Source: Larix sibirica (Eukaryota; Streptophyta; Pinopsida; Pinales; Pinaceae). Taken from it: a stretch of DNA of 11,579 nucleotides. The stretch is from contig NWUY0300018064.1 in NCBI GenBank assembly GCA_004151065.3, forward strand, positions 5,815 through 17,393, read 5' to 3'. Positions 1 through 8,050 of this stretch are shown here, piece by piece (the stretch's first letter is position 1; each line of letters opens with the position of its first letter). Made by a program: the position numbers and the translations under genes. The notes beneath the pieces are model-generated. The model worked only from the letters and a program-made list of their open reading frames with translations, was not told the DNA's origin and made no database searches.

Positions 1-748
1 CTCTGTTTTGCTTAAAAGAATCTGTATGCTTTGCTTCTCTACACAGGTTTAAAACTTACAAATGTAACCTGGTAGATTCTTAATTTTACATATTTAGTTT
101 CTCTTAAAATCTAACTCACTTGTATTCTTACATGGGTCATTTCTTCAAGTTATTTTGAATGAAAAATAAGTAATCAATAATCATACTTACACGCTTCAAA
201 AACAACATTCTTTATGAAATTAAAATTTGTTTCTCATCCAATCTTTTATTTTAAAATTTTCCCAATTCCTCTTCTTGGAATTTATCACAAGAACTCATTG
301 AATTTAGATATAACCATAAGAACTCTATCACAGTTATGTTATTATGTCTATTAATATTATGTTTTTTAACTTAATATGACTATTTTTTATTACTATAAAA
401 CATAAAATACAGCTTTAGCATAGCCTTGTTAATCACCGGAGCAAACCAAACTAGAACTAAGTCATCAGAAAAGAGTTTGTTATCCATTATCCAGAGTTAA
501 AAACCAAAACACAAGAGTTTGGGAGATACAATGTTTCCCATACGGAAATCAACAATGGTTCTCCTTTACCAAAACTATTCAAAATATCCACTGCTGATCT
601 ACCTATGGATATTAGAGTTCATAACTATGCAAGAAGAAAAATAGATGGGCTTATAACATAGTCGTAAAGAAACTAAACACGTATGATAAAAAAAAACCTA
701 GGAAACCTAGCTAAGAAGTCATTATTGGGAATGATTAAGCTCATGTTG
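1..748. other. AT-rich intergenic sequence, no gene seen
   Basis: No open frame of useful length and no RNA gene or repeat array is visible. On the minus strand this stretch lies directly downstream of the broken coding sequence at 749-1592. It could therefore include that element's 3' untranslated region or terminal repeat, but I found no second copy of it in the window to support this. Confidence 0.5.
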
Positions 749-1592
749 CTAGTCATCTGATTCTAGAATCAATGGAGATTTAGGGGTGTTTCCCAACACT
801 GGCTCCTCTACCCTCCACTTGATACCCACATGTTGAGAATGGGCATCTAGCTTGGCTTCAATAATTTTATGTTCCAAGTGATTTTGTTTGATGAGTGCTA
901 ACTGCTCTTTGAATTCTTATAGAAGTGTTATGAGGGAATCCTCCAGGTTTCTTCTAGCCATGAGAACCTTTCCCATAATCACTTCCAAGGTCCAATATAG
1001 GTCAAGGGAGAAGTTGTATAATCCCAATAGTTCCCTTTTATTACCCAAGTTGACTATCCATTCTGATAGCTACTCTTCCACATGATACCTATAGAAACGA
1101 GCCAACTGAATTGCTTTCTACATATTTTTTAGAATGAGGGGTTGAATTAGGGACACCCTTACCCTTAACATCTTTTCCTTTCTCCATTTGGCCCTCTCCA
1201 CCTACATATGTAAAAATAGACAACATCACCCAAATTCGCCACATAGACTGGTAGAGTGATTGTAAAGGTGTTGCATGCCAGTTGCAGGGTAGGGAGAGTT
1301 GATTTAAATCCCCATGAATATAAATTGTCACCATAATGAGATCCATATCCACCCTGTACTTATCTCCCATCGTATGAAGCAAGCTTGATTGAATGTTGTA
1401 CTAGAGCTCCCTAGCATTGTAACCATCCATTATATCTCGATTAAACCAACCTTTAATGCCGAAAACTAAACTGATAATATGCATAATTTAAGAGTGTGCG
1501 AGGGAAAGTGCATAAACATGTGGGAGCACTTCACCCTCCATGTGGTGATGCCTCCTCCCAATATCATCATTCAACACCCAACATGGCGGATC
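749..1592 (-). pseudogene. Decayed protein-coding sequence of unknown family, possibly from a plant retroelement
   Basis: Reading the minus strand from about 1592 to the stop at 749-751 gives one continuous protein-like sequence of about 280 codons. It is interrupted by in-frame stops at 1488-1490 (TAA), 1401-1403 (TAG), 1070-1072 (TAG) and 917-919 (TAA). A frameshift of one base near 1110-1130, beside a run of six A, separates a 97-residue open piece (1089-1382) from the downstream part. The first half holds a tryptophan-rich segment (NWHATPLQSLYQSMWRIW) and then a Lys/Gly-rich linker (EKGKDVKGKG). The last third is charged and helical in look (EFKEQLALIKQNHLEHKI), as in a coiled coil, and ends in an acidic ESDD. 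There are no zinc knuckles and no protease, reverse transcriptase or transposase motifs. I do not recognise the family. A gag-like retroelement protein is a guess from the setting; a decayed host gene is possible. Confidence 0.55.
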
Positions 1593-1918
1593 CTAGAAAT
1601 ATTATGTTATTACTACTTTGATTTTAGATAATGAGAGCTTTATCACAAATACATTTTGATATATGATTTAATATAGATTATTGATTAAACTTATATGTTT
1701 ATGAAGTATTTCTCATATATATATAACTTTATAGATGATACATAGTTATATCTTTGATTTTATTTTACCAAATTCTTAAATGAAACATAAATATATATTA
1801 TGCCAAGTTTAAACTGTATAACGCTTTTTTGAGAAATAGGATATAACATTTTCTCTATACTATTTTAAGCATAACTCTCCTCCAAAAGAATACTAAGAGC
1901 TTCCATAAAATATAACTC
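1593..1918. other. AT-rich sequence, no gene seen
   Basis: Very AT-rich with short TATA runs. The reading frame of the upstream pseudogene cannot be followed into it, because stops appear at once beyond 1592. Nothing else is supportable. Confidence 0.5.
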
Positions 1919-2102
1919 ATCCTTGCAATATATATTTGATTTGACACATTTTAAAACTTTATCTTTGTTTAGGATATCAAATAGGGAATTGTAGTACTAT
2001 TATTTTTTCCATAAATGATCACTCATCATTGCAATATATATTTTTTATTTAACACAGTTTAAAACTTTATTTGTGTTTAGATATAAAATAAGGTTTTGCA
2101 AT
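1919..2102. repeat. Diverged two-copy direct repeat, 106-base offset
   Basis: The motif GCAATATATATTT, followed by a stretch matching TTTAAAACTTTAT and then a GTTTAG-containing segment, occurs at 1925-1975 and again at 2031-2080. The offset is 106 bases, with several substitutions and small gaps. It looks like an old local duplication of AT-rich sequence. The exact edges are uncertain. Confidence 0.5.
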
Positions 2103-2799
2103 GTTGGATTTCTTAGTGAATGGTATGCTTAGTACACCGACACATAAAAATGTGTTTAGCACACCTACATGGAAGGAAAAATCTAAGATGATCCATATTT
2201 TCAAATTAAATGTAATGCTTACATCAAAATTAAGATGGACATCAAAATAACACTCACCAATGGCATTGATATCTCCATTATTGGAGCATAAAATTATTTC
2301 AAAGCATTTTTCCTTCAACTTAGTGGTTAATTTTATTTTTACCTATAAACTTAGAATTTGTTTTCCATTTCAACGTTGATTCGGAAGAGTGTTTAGATTT
2401 GAAGAAAAAAATTAAAGGTAGAATACACAACACTTGGAAAAAATTATAATGATGTATAAACTATGATTTAAGATAAAATTTAAGATCATGAAATGAATAG
2501 TGAAGTGCCACTGACATAGAACCCATGGTGATTTAGGAGTATGGAAGGGATGTCCAAGAATATTGTTTAATTCTATAGAATTACTTTTTTTTTTAGGATC
2601 TCATATTTTTTGTCCAAGGTTTGTAGTTCAACATAACAAAAGTCATTGTCTCCGCATGTTTAACATAAATTGAATTTGAACAAAGGTTAAGCTATAACAC
2701 TACTCCCATTAACACTTGAAGCCAAATATCTCAGACGAAATTTAGACTTATTAGCGAAAATAAAACCACCTCATCTCTTGTTGGTTTACGTTGGCTTAT
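2103..2799. other. AT-rich sequence, no gene seen
   Basis: No coding sequence is supportable. Around 2124-2166 the words TTAGTACACC and TTAGCACACC lie about 30 bases apart and flank a short palindrome (ACACATAAAAATGTGT). A run of T follows at about 2585. None of these identifies an element. Confidence 0.45.
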
Positions 2800-2940
2800 T
2801 ACACCGATAGGTGTATATATTTTAGAATTTGGGATGGAATAGTGCCTATGATTTTACTAGATTGTACGAGGATGAGACAAGTGTACTGTCCATATTGATT
2901 TTATGGCTTGTTCCAAATTTGAAATAAACAATTATAAAAA
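2800..2940 (+). repeat. Repeat R, copy 1, cut off at an undetermined base
   Basis: From ATAGGTGT at 2807 to the run of A ending at 2940, this copy aligns without gaps to 4245-4378, with about 10 mismatches in 134 positions (roughly 92% by hand count). The match stops at the undetermined base 2941, whereas copy 2 continues into the foldback arm. Part of the unit also occurs inverted at about 5160-5255. It carries no coding sequence and reads as a fragment of an interspersed repeat. Confidence 0.8.
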
Positions 2941-2941
2941 N
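2941..2941. other. Undetermined base at a repeat edge, possible assembly join
   Basis: A single N lies exactly where repeat R copy 1 stops matching copy 2. It may be only an ambiguous base in an A run, or it may mark a join between sequences. The neighbours on the two sides should not be assumed to be contiguous. Confidence 0.6.
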
Positions 2942-3090
2942 GGCCAACATGACCTCAAATCTACCCGAAGGTACTATTCACCTATCCAGCAACAATGAAC
3001 AACTGGATGTTATCCCATAATAAGTATAAAAACTCAAAGGGAAGAAGTGTGGACAGGGGTTTGATTAGAGTAGCCCGAGATCACATTTAA

Positions 3091-3930
3091 AAGGGGGACA
3101 ATCAAGGGCCGAGGCTCCATGGCAGGGATCATTTCCAACTCGGGCGGATGAGATTAATGGTGCATCATGCCAACATCATGACAAGACGTCATGGTTGGAC
3201 ATGTGGTGGAGGACAAGCTTGCACAAGGCAGTTGGATAGAGCGTTAAATTCTCGTCAGAGAGTAATCATGCAGAAAGTTGGAGGTATTATGGATTTATAT
3301 GGGAAGGGTAATTAAGATGATAGGTCTTGTACTTCGCATCAAAGGCCATTACTCTTGCATAATCCTAAGCATCACCTAGCTATCATGATAAGCAGTGGAA
3401 CAATGGCACTTAATTCCATCTGAATTCACATTTACAAGAGTTGCAAAGGTAGTGGTGGCCTTCCCAGTTTGAGATCAATTACACATATGAGTTGGAGGAA
3501 AAGGGTCAGTGGTGCAATTTGCAAGGGGAGAGAGAATTTGTGGGCAATTTCGAACACAATGGGAGGGGGGAGACAAGCGTGAAGGAGCCTTGGTCATCAC
3601 TCTGAAGCAACAAGCATGGCTAGTAAGGGATGGGGCATGGAAGATTAATGTTATGTTACTCATGGCCTCCGGAGGGTCAAATCCAACCAACGATGTCTAA
3701 AGAGGAGAGTGCATGAGCTCAGGATGTACCTACATTCATTTGACAGGAATATAGAGTAGTGGAAAGTGACAGAGGAGCGGTCACGATTGGTTGACAGAGG
3801 AGATATCAATTACCAAATGGCAATTATGAGCACAAAAGTGGAGCTCCAATCGAGTAAGAACGAAGCTCTATAGGCACGAATAGCAAAGTTGGAGATGGCC
3901 CTAACCAACCTCCAATGGAAGGACAAATAA
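3091..3930 (+). pseudogene. Decayed coding-like stretch, family not recognised
   Basis: This stretch is visibly richer in G and C than its surroundings. The first forward frame runs about 280 codons from 3091 to the stop at 3928-3930, with six internal stops (3313, 3421, 3580, 3646, 3757 and 3871). That is fewer than random sequence would give. The last third is the most protein-like: basic and helical, with segments such as RRVHELRMYLHSFDRN, STKVELQSSKNEAL and ARIAKLEMALTNLQ, which look like a coiled coil. A second frame is open for 63 codons at 3509-3700, so a frameshift may lie in the middle. No catalytic or metal-binding motif is visible. A retroelement gag remnant is possible but not shown. 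Confidence 0.4.
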
Positions 3931-4239
3931 GTTGTTGAAGGTTGAGTCGCATATTGATATCTAGGTCCCACTAGGTAATTATTGATGTTGATTTTTTGCT
4001 TCAACTATTTGTTAAGCAATATCGTTTCAGTTATAGGAATACTAGGGAAGATAAGATTGTAATATCTCTATAGTCCTGGTTTATTTAAGAACAATTAGTA
4101 CTTTGGTTCATGGCTTGAGCCATTTTTTGGTTTTGTAAGTCTAAGAGATTTTACCCTCTTTTTAATATTAAAACTTATGCTCATCTTAGTTCAAAAATAA
4201 AAATAAAAATTAAGAACTAAATCAAAATAAATATTTTAA
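3931..4239. other. AT-rich 3' flank of the decayed coding stretch
   Basis: The base composition returns to AT-rich just after the last stop of the upstream remnant. TATTTAAG at about 4082, T-rich words after it, and an A-rich stretch at about 4191-4212 could belong to a 3' region or a decayed terminal repeat. I could not define LTR ends, a target-site duplication or a matching second copy. Confidence 0.3.
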
Positions 4240-4378
4240 CACTAATAGGTGTTTATATTTTAGAATTTGGGGTGGACTAGCAAGTATGATTTTACTAGAT
4301 TGCACGAGGATGAGACAAGTGTACTGTCCATATTGATTTTATGTCTTGTTCCAAATTTGAAATAAACTATTATAAAAA
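4240..4378 (+). repeat. Repeat R, copy 2
   Basis: This is a direct copy of the unit at 2800-2940, about 92% identical over 134 ungapped positions and displaced by 1438 bases. The left boundary of similarity is near the word ACACYRATAGGTGT. Unlike copy 1, its right part runs on into the left arm of the inverted repeat. The 130-residue minus-strand open frame that crosses it (4260-4652) has no recognisable domain and covers repeat sequence, so I do not call it a gene. Confidence 0.8.
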
Positions 4379-4567
4379 AATAATATAAAAAATAAGTGGT
4401 AGTTATGCATGGATAGATGGTAGATGATGCATGAATAACTCGTAATTGATGCATGAAATGGACAATTCTTGCACCTATGCAGTGAGAACAAGTAAATTGT
4501 TTGTGGCACTTGACTTGTGACCTATCGTTGTTGACCAAACATAAGTTAAGTGGATGTGCTAGTGGAT
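4309..4567 (+). repeat. Left arm of the inverted repeat
   Basis: Reverse-complement partner of 4896-5255, with frequent mismatches and gaps. Its outer part is repeat R copy 2. The ATGCATGRATA words that form a regular array in the right arm appear here only in irregular form (about 4404-4455). Confidence 0.75.
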
Positions 4568-4895
4568 ATTTATATGTTGGAAGGAGGCACACAAGCTCAT
4601 TTGACTTAAAAGGAAAACAACAAATTGCTATGAACATTAAGAAAAAGTTCATGATAACACATAGTTAATACAATGGGAAATAAACTATAGCACCCAACAT
4701 GACTTCATTTGATGTTCAACACAAGAATGCTAAGACTGGAAAACAAATTTTTTGAGGATTAGGCAACAATAGGTGACATGGAGAAAAACAATGCATTGAC
4801 AAATGGAGTCTAATATTGATTAATAGAAAAAAAGTGAACTAAACATGAGGTAATATATCATTGGTCAAAATGATTTAGACAGATACCGTAGATTA

Positions 4896-5255
4896 AACCA
4901 GCACATCCACTTAATTTGTGGTTGATGAACACAGATAGGTGACAAGTTAAGTGCCAAAAATAAGTTATATGTTATGTGTTCTTCATGCGTAATTGTAATC
5001 ATTGTTGTCTATGCCTCACCTACATGTTATCACTCACCTTCTTCTATTTAAACAAGTTGTATGTCAAGAAGCTCGCAATCCATGCATTAGATAAGAGTTA
5101 TCCATGCATGAGCTACTAGTTATCCATGAACCCGCTACCAGTTATCCATGCACCAGCTGCCAGTTATTTTTTATATAATTTTTTCTTTTATAATTATTTA
5201 TTTCGAATTTAGAACGACTACAATAAAATCAATATGGATAGTGCACTTGTCTCAT
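4896..5255 (-). repeat. Right arm of the inverted repeat, including an inverted copy of R
   Basis: Reads as the reverse complement of the left arm, and its outer 90 or so bases are a third, inverted, more diverged copy of repeat R. It is about 100 bases longer than the left arm, owing to the 22-base array and extra sequence around 5000-5070. Clear similarity to the left arm stops at the undetermined base 5256; only a weak, gapped resemblance may continue for about 25 bases. Confidence 0.75.
5075..5167 (+). repeat. 22-base minisatellite, about four copies
   Basis: GTTATCCATG recurs at 5097, 5119 and 5141, and GTTAT again at 5163, a strict 22-base period. A degenerate copy lies before it from 5075. 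The units share a GTTATCCATG head and a variable AGCTACTA / CGCTACCA / AGCTGCCA tail. The array lies inside the right foldback arm. Confidence 0.85.
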
Positions 5256-5790
5256 NATCTTAGTGATCTAAAAAGATCTTACTAAGATCTTACGTACTGA
5301 TTTAGAAAGATGCTAGACACTTAAGTACAGAAAGAGTGATGAAATTTGATGGGTCAATTGTTTATCATGAGATAGTTTCTCTCATCATAATTGAAATATG
5401 TAAAACGTTTCAGAATTTGGTTTATTTCATTTTGACTGGTGCAAGTGATTTGAAATTCCAACCCTGGTATCTGTAGCGACTCTAGCGAGCACTGTGCTTG
5501 AATTTTAATTAAGCATGGAAGTTTCTGAGCGTTTATAAATTATAAATTATAATTATTTTTGGCATGCCGACTTTAAAGTGTAACAACGCTCTGTCAGACA
5601 TGATGTTTTTTATTTTGTTTGACTCAAACAGAATGAGTTATTTAATGTATTTTACATAGATACAAGTTGAAGATGTCATTAAAGTCCACATTAACAATAA
5701 AAGTAATAAGGCTGTCGATAACAGTGTCATCCTCCTGGTTTTGAAACAAGTATGGGAAGGAAGAGTATAATTTCTCTCAATTTGGTAAGT
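5256..5790. other. Undetermined base 5256, then AT-rich sequence with no gene seen
   Basis: The single N at 5256 coincides with the edge of the inverted R copy. Just after it, AAGATCTTAC occurs twice within 21 bases (5274 and 5285). The remainder shows no coding frame, RNA gene or element boundary that I can support. Confidence 0.45.
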
Positions 5791-5792
5791 TG

Positions 5793-5888
5793 GATATAAT
5801 ATAGAGCTTTATTATCAGTTATATTATTATAATATAGAGTTTTATTATCAGTTATATTATTATATTATAGAGCTTTACTATCAAGCTT
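5793..5888 (+). repeat. 33-base tandem repeat, about three copies
   Basis: TAGAG begins at 5802, 5835 and 5868, and each is followed by CTTTATTATCA or a close variant. The period is exactly 33 bases and the few mismatches fall mainly in the last copy. The unit is AT-rich, so replication slippage or unequal exchange is the likely origin. Confidence 0.9.
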
Positions 5889-6174
5889 CCAGTAGAAAGC
5901 CTTATTAAGGTTATTTAGGCAACATTTTATTTGGCCGATGTTGTGCTTTTGTATCATGTTTCAGTCCCAATATTACATAAATAAGATACAAATTCTATGG
6001 AATAAACATATGTGTGTAAAAAAAATGATACAAATTTGATTTTTGTATCATAATATTTCTACATTTTGAAAATAAAGTGAAAACTAAATGTCACTTTCAT
6101 TTCATTTTCTCTTGATTTTGTGGGACAAAGCTTGTTGGAGATAGGAGAGATTTGTGGGGTATTAAACAAGCAGA

Positions 6175-6293
6175 CAATGGTGATTTGAGGGTCATTCAAC
6201 AAATATATTGGATTCTTATCACATAGAGGGAAGTCAATGGTGATTTGAGGGCCCTTCAACAAATATATTGGATTCTTATCACATAAAGGGAAG
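6175..6293 (+). repeat. 60-base tandem duplication
   Basis: 6175-6234 is repeated at 6235-6293 with four mismatches in 60. Because 60 is divisible by three, the minus-strand frame stays open across both copies (6059-6262) and gives a 20-residue repeat around PQITIDFPLCDKNPIYLL. I know no family with this motif. The frame has no other support as a gene, so it is recorded as a repeat. Confidence 0.9.
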
Positions 6294-6490
6294 ATTGTTT
6301 CTCATTTGCCCCCATTTTTGTTTTCAATTTGTAGATTTCATTAGAGATTTGGGATTTTGGATGTGAGTGGATGGGATTTGAGTTTGTTGTGAGAATTATA
6401 TGTGAGATTGATTGAGTATGTAGGATGGATTTTATTGTCGGGTTTAAGAAATGAGATCACAAATTACAAAACATGGGTTTAAAGTTTGCA
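6294..6490. other. Spacer between the 60-base duplication and the pyrimidine tract
   Basis: The plus strand is rich in G and T here (repeated GGGATTTGAG- and TGTGAG-like words), in contrast to the C/T-only tract that follows. No gene is visible. Confidence 0.4.
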
Positions 6491-6949
6491 TTCTTCCACT
6501 TCCCCCTCTTACTTTACCTCTCCCCTCTCTTCATTTTATTCTTCTTCTTCTATATTCCCTTCTATATTCGCCCTCTTCATTTTATTCTTCTTCTTCTATA
6601 TTCCCCTCTGTATTCTCCCTCTCCCCCTCCTTCATCTTCATTTTTCTCTTCCTCTCCTTCTCTTTCCTCTTCTTCCTCACCCTCTCCTATTTTCTCTTTC
6701 CCTTTGATCATTTCCTCCTACCCTCCTCTTCCACTTGTTCTCATTCATTTTCTTTTGCCTCCATCTCTCCTTCTTTTTCTTCCACCTAACCCTCTTTGTC
6801 TTCTTCGACATCTTCTTCCTCCTCCATGTCCTCCCCACTCTTCTTCCTCATTTTTTGCTCGTTCTCCCTCTTCCTCCTCTCTCTCGCACTTCATTTTCCT
6901 ATTTCTCTTCTCCTCATTTTTCTTCTCTTCCTTTCATCGTCTTCTTCTT
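6491..6949 (+). repeat. Long polypyrimidine tract (polypurine on the minus strand)
   Basis: By hand count only about 50 of 459 bases are purines, so the tract is roughly 89% pyrimidine. The body consists of mixed CTT, CCT and CTC runs. Four overlapping plus-strand open frames exist here only because C/T-only codons include no stop; they encode Leu/Ser/Pro/Phe strings and are not genes. Such tracts can form triplex (H-DNA) structures and can act as GA/CT elements near promoters, but no gene is visible on either side. Confidence 0.9.
6526..6617 (+). repeat. 46-base tandem duplication inside the pyrimidine tract
   Basis: 6526-6571 matches 6572-6617 at 42 of 46 positions, both carrying TTCATTTTATTCTTCTTC and then TATATTCCC. 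It shows that at least part of the tract grew by local duplication. Confidence 0.85.
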
Positions 6950-7240
6950 GAAAGACTATTTATCCCAAATGGAAGACTTAAACAGCTAAACTAAATCTCC
7001 ATCCCAACTAATTAAATTAATTATAAATATTAATAATTGTACAGTTATTGTTATTATTACTAATAAGTTATATTATTCTTCCCTTAAACTAAACCTTGAT
7101 TCACTAATTTAGGTTGAACTTAGGTCAATATCAAAAAACACACCCATTACTTTATAGTAAAACAAATTATTACATCTAATGAACCCTTATAATCATTGCA
7201 TTGCACTTTCCCTCCTACTCTATGCATGCCCAAGTAAGTA
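6950..7240. other. AT-rich sequence, no gene seen
   Basis: After the pyrimidine tract ends, the sequence becomes a near-pure AT stretch (about 7007-7080, with TTAATTATAAAT and TATTAATAATT words). Nothing else is supportable. Confidence 0.5.
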
Positions 7241-7526
7241 TGTTGGAATGAGAGAAGGGCGAATAGTGTTGACAATGGTGTGATAGCTAGCGCCTATTCA
7301 TTATAAAAACTTTAAGCCTTTGTTCCATAAGTATCATGTTATTTGCACATAACTCCCCTCGTATTGTCATTCATGACTAAAACACCTCTCCATATGTTGA
7401 TGTTATGCATGCATGTATTTTCAATTCTCATGCCAAATTATGCATATAATTTATTCCATGAAATTCATGTACTTACCTTGTTAACATATACTTGAAATAC
7501 ACCTACAAATCATATGTATTCCAACA
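7241..7526. mobile_element. Possible solo LTR (weak)
   Basis: The stretch begins TGTTGGAAT and ends ATTCCAACA, a perfect 9-base inverted terminal match starting with TG and ending with CA, which is a common form for plant Ty1/copia LTR ends. Its length of 286 bases fits an LTR. Against it, the flanking five bases (AAGTA and GAGAG) do not match, no second copy is present, and no primer site or polypurine tract adjoins either end. A chance 9-base inverted pair is not rare at this scale. Confidence 0.25.
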
Positions 7527-8050
7527 GAGAGGGATTGAAAGATTATGTTGACTAGAAGAGGAGAGGACGGATGCTCAAGAAGAATGAAAAAATCAAAAGA
7601 AGTCAATGAAGGTGGTACCCAAGTGATTTGTAATTGCACACTTTATGAATGGTATATAATCTTAAGTTATATGTATTTACTTTATGAACAATTGCATTTA
7701 CAATTCTAATAATTACAAATAATATTATTTTTTATGTTCCAAAAGAGTTTCATGATTTTTTTTTGGCAATTTCTAAAGGGCCAAAGAAATAAGAGAAAGT
7801 GTTTGTAAAGGAGGATCACCTTAGTGAAACTAGATTGTGTTTGAAAAATCTTAGCCGGTGTCATTATATGCATCTTAGAGATACAATGTATCTTGTATTT
7901 CTTAATCAATTTTAGACAATACAATATACTACAGTTTTCATTGTACTTATTCATTCCATGGCATGTATAGTAATGTTTGAGCAAAGAGCGCAAAGATAAA
8001 GATAACAGTTTGTAATTAGATACACATCACAAATATGAGTCTAAAGAGGC
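7527..8050. other. Sequence without a recognisable gene
   Basis: A short purine-rich patch follows directly (7527-7620). The 95-residue minus-strand open frame at 7706-7993 has no recognisable domain and an AT-driven composition rich in Ile, Lys and Asn, so it is left out as a gene. Confidence 0.45.

Larger units (their letters stand above)
4309..5255. mobile_element. Foldback (large inverted-repeat) element, non-coding
   Basis: The sequence from GATGAGACAAGT at 4309 to the word AAGTGGATGTGCT near 4560 reappears as its reverse complement between 4896 and 5255. The two arms enclose a spacer of about 330 bases. Matched landmarks in order from the outer ends are ATGAGACAAGTG, CCATATTGATTTTAT, ATATAAAAAATAA, ATGCATGGATA, GGCACTT.ACTTGT and AAGTGGATGTGCT. 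The arms are unequal (about 259 and 360 bases), partly because a tandem repeat is present only in the right arm. The spacer has no recognisable protein. The structure would suit a foldback or long-TIR MITE-like transposon, or a palindromic duplication. No target-site duplication was found, and base 5256 is undetermined, so the outer right edge is unknown. Confidence 0.5.

Noticed and set aside
888-1085. 65-residue plus-strand open frame
   Set aside because: It is antisense to the better supported minus-strand pseudogene and has no features of its own.
3475-3690. 71-residue minus-strand open frame
   Set aside because: It is antisense to the plus-strand coding remnant in a patch where stops are rarer because of higher G and C content.
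4260-4652. 130-residue minus-strand open frame, the longest outside the pyrimidine tract
   Set aside because: It crosses repeat R and the left foldback arm and is rich in Phe, Tyr, Ile and Cys, as expected from AT-rich antisense sequence; no known motif was seen.
5075-5167. CRISPR-like array
   Set aside because: The 22-base units are contiguous with no unique spacers, so this is a minisatellite in a eukaryotic-looking window.
5274-5294. Palindromic AAGATCTTAC words as a regulatory site
   Set aside because: Two short copies without a gene nearby; chance or local slippage is sufficient.
6451-6994. Overlapping plus-strand open frames of 73-173 residues rich in Leu, Ser, Pro and Phe
   Set aside because: They lie in the pyrimidine tract, where C/T-only codons cannot form stops; they show no domain and appear in all three frames.
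7706-7993. 95-residue minus-strand open frame
   Set aside because: Composition is AT-driven and there are no domains, conserved motifs or neighbours that support it.
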